NCBI GenBank assembly: GCA_016218005.1
Contig: JACRFF010000143.1
Span: 1-6,501, forward strand
Reading direction: 5' to 3'
Source: Ignavibacteriales bacterium
Lineage (GTDB): Bacteria > Bacteroidota > Ignavibacteria > UBA10030
DNA: 6,501 nucleotides
Shown: one piece after another, positions 5,308-6,501 of the stretch
How the letters are laid out: every line of letters starts with the position of its first letter
Numbering within the stretch: position 1 is the stretch's first letter
Made by a program: the position numbers and the translations under genes
The notes under the pieces: model-generated
Seen by the model: the letters and a program-made list of their open reading frames with translations, nothing else
What the model was told of the DNA's origin: nothing
The model's database searches: none

Positions 5308-6501
5308 GGCTTGTGTTCCTTTGGTTGAAGTAATATCCGTCGAATCGTATTGGAAAGCGATTCGTTCGAGAAGGTGTCCTTGCTAATGTAGTCTAAAATT
5401 CGGTGCCGAACTTTTTCTTGTTCCTCCTTCGTCAACGCGCGCCCGGAAAGAATCACGATCGGGATTTCCTTCAGTGCGCTTTGGTCTTGCACGCGGCCAA
5501 TGAATTCAATGCCGCTCATGCCGGGAAGTTCCAGATCAACGATGATCAATGCAGGCCGCTCGGTTTTGAGAAGCGTCAGCGCTTCCTCGGCTGTCGCCAC
5601 CGATTGCGCATTGTAGCCGTCTTGTTGCAGGAGGGCTTTCATCACCGTTGCATATTGTTCGTCGTCATCGATCACTAACACGAACTGCGACTTGGAATGG
5701 ACTACCTTTCCGACAAACGCGATCAAGTTTTTTGCATCGACCGGTTTCGTCATCACATCCAATGCGCCCAGATGGACGGCCAACGGTTTGTTGTCGATGA
5801 TCGAATGAATGAGCACGGGAATATCCCGCGTGGCGGAATCCGCTTTCAACTCCTGCAGAACCTGCCACCCATCTTTGTTCGGCATCATAATATCCAGCGT
5901 GATGAGCGATGGGTGCAGTTGCTCTGCAAGACGAATTCCCTCGTCCCCGGAATTTGCGCCGGTTACCGAATATCCTTCCGGGGTGAGATATTTCTTGAGG
6001 ATGTCGATGACGTCGGGGTCATCATCGATGCACAGAATGCGCGTGCCCGGAGGCGGCAGCACTCCTGGCGCAACAGTGGCCGGAAACGCCGCCGGCTTTT
6101 GTGCTGAAGCGGACGGAGAGGAGGGTTGACCCTCTTGTTTCTTTTGCACGACATCCGGAGAGGCGAGATTTTCCTTTGGAATAACAGGCGGCACCCTCAG
6201 CGTAAATGTGGATCCTTGTCCAAGAACACTCTTGACCGTCAAGTTGCCGCCGAGAAGTCTTGCCAACCGCCGGGCGATGGGAAGTCCCAATCCCGTCCCT
6301 TTGTATTTCTTCGTGCTCGTATTTTCAATTTGTTGAAATTCTTCAAACACCCGCTCGAGGTTGGTTTCAGCTATGCCGATTCCCGAGTCGCGTACGGAAA
6401 AGGAAAGCATACCGTCCGTTAACTTCACGCCGACGGAGATCTCTCCATCATCGGTGAACTTGACCGCATTGCTGAGATGGTTGACGAGGATTTGTTTCAC
6501 C
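5304..6501 (-). CDS. Hybrid histidine kinase, C-terminal part: HATPase-REC-REC (5' end outside window)
   Basis: The frame is open at the right edge; the GTG at 6500 is an internal Val codon in the N-box, so the sensor and HisKA parts lie outside. Numbering from that Val, the visible 398 residues start with HATPase motifs: N7/N11 in NHLSNAVKFT, G1 DSGIGI (38-43), an F-box (VFEEFQQ) and G2 KGTGLGLPIA (67-76). A Pro/Ala/Ser-rich linker (about 104-152) follows. Receiver 1 (about 154-268) has D160/D161, phosphoacceptor D203 in TLDIMMP, S233 and K252. Receiver 2 (about 273-392) has D279/D280, D322 in IVDLELPG, S352 and K374. Both acceptor sites are intact. The ATPase appears functional, so this is probably the main phosphate source of the operon, with the receivers serving as internal acceptors or sinks. 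No HPt domain is visible. The stop TGA overlaps the start of the next gene. Confidence 0.92.
   Translation of the reverse strand, partial: VKQILVNHLSNAVKFTDDGEISVGVKLTDGMLSFSVRDSGIGIAETNLERVFEEFQQIENTSTKKYKGTGLGLPIARRLARLLGGNLTVKSVLGQGSTFTLRVPPVIPKENLASPDVVQKKQEGQPSSPSASAQKPAAFPATVAPGVLPPPGTRILCIDDDPDVIDILKKYLTPEGYSVTGANSGDEGIRLAEQLHPSLITLDIMMPNKDGWQVLQELKADSATRDIPVLIHSIIDNKPLAVHLGALDVMTKPVDAKNLIAFVGKVVHSKSQFVLVIDDDEQYATVMKALLQQDGYNAQSVATAEEALTLLKTERPALIIVDLELPGMSGIEFIGRVQDQSALKEIPIVILSGRALTKEEQEKVRHRILDYISKDTFSNESLSNTIRRILLQPKEHKP
5317..5322 (-). promoter_or_regulatory. Ribosome binding site supporting a TTG start at 5307
   Basis: On the minus strand AAAGGA lies 9 bases before the TTG at 5307, within the last codons of the upstream gene. 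Together with the TTGA stop/start overlap it supports initiation at a rare codon and translational coupling. Confidence 0.65.

Noticed and set aside
5304..6501. Complete gene starting at GTG 6500
   Set aside because: The GTG encodes an internal valine of the N-box in the ATPase domain; the HisKA and sensor regions must lie beyond the right edge.
4189..6501. HPt domain in the linkers of the hybrid kinases
   Set aside because: The linker at 5304-6501 is Pro/Ala/Ser-rich and disordered, and no helical bundle with an HxxKG-like motif was found.

Overview
The window looks bacterial and chromosomal, with moderate GC and dense coding. Most start codons follow recognisable Shine-Dalgarno sequences. 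Long hybrid sensor kinases, a CIA30-type domain and a secreted amidohydrolase would suit a free-living environmental bacterium, for example from the Ignavibacteria/Chlorobi/Bacteroidota or Acidobacteria spheres. No marker gene is present, so this placement is a low-confidence inference. There is no tRNA, rRNA, CRISPR array, transposase or phage gene.

Left part (1-1972, plus strand). The C-terminal end of a protein with a CIA30/galactose-binding-like beta-sandwich domain enters from the left edge and stops at 460. A secreted amidohydrolase-2 type metal hydrolase (562-1503) follows, then a small four-helix membrane protein of unknown function (1580-1972). The three share one direction with gaps of about 100 and 76 bases, so they may be co-transcribed, but their functional link is uncertain.

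Middle (1973-2306). This 334-base gap lies between convergent genes and is filled with inverted repeats. It holds a weak possible terminator, one GC-rich hairpin, and a composite palindromic element bounded by an 18-base direct repeat (one mismatch). The right copy of that repeat runs into the stop codon of the minus-strand gene at 2307. It resembles a REP/MITE-type dispersed repeat.

Right part (6501 down to 2307, minus strand). Four tightly packed genes read leftwards. In transcription order they are: (a) a hybrid histidine kinase, cut by the right edge, showing HATPase-REC-REC; (b) a REC-HisKA-HATPase hybrid protein starting with TTG inside a TTGA overlap; (c) a REC protein with a C-terminal kinase-like region that has lost the phosphoacceptor His (Tyr instead) and the ATP-binding motifs; (d) a conserved protein of unknown function with a C-x2-C-x8-C cysteine cluster. 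Junctions are TTGA (overlap), a 29-base gap and TAGTG (overlap), which is strong evidence for one operon. The visible part encodes four REC domains, two apparently complete ATPase modules and one degenerate one. It has no HPt domain and no DNA-binding output domain, so its signalling probably ends in protein-protein contacts. The pseudokinase-like response regulator coupled to the cysteine-containing protein is the most unusual part of the window.
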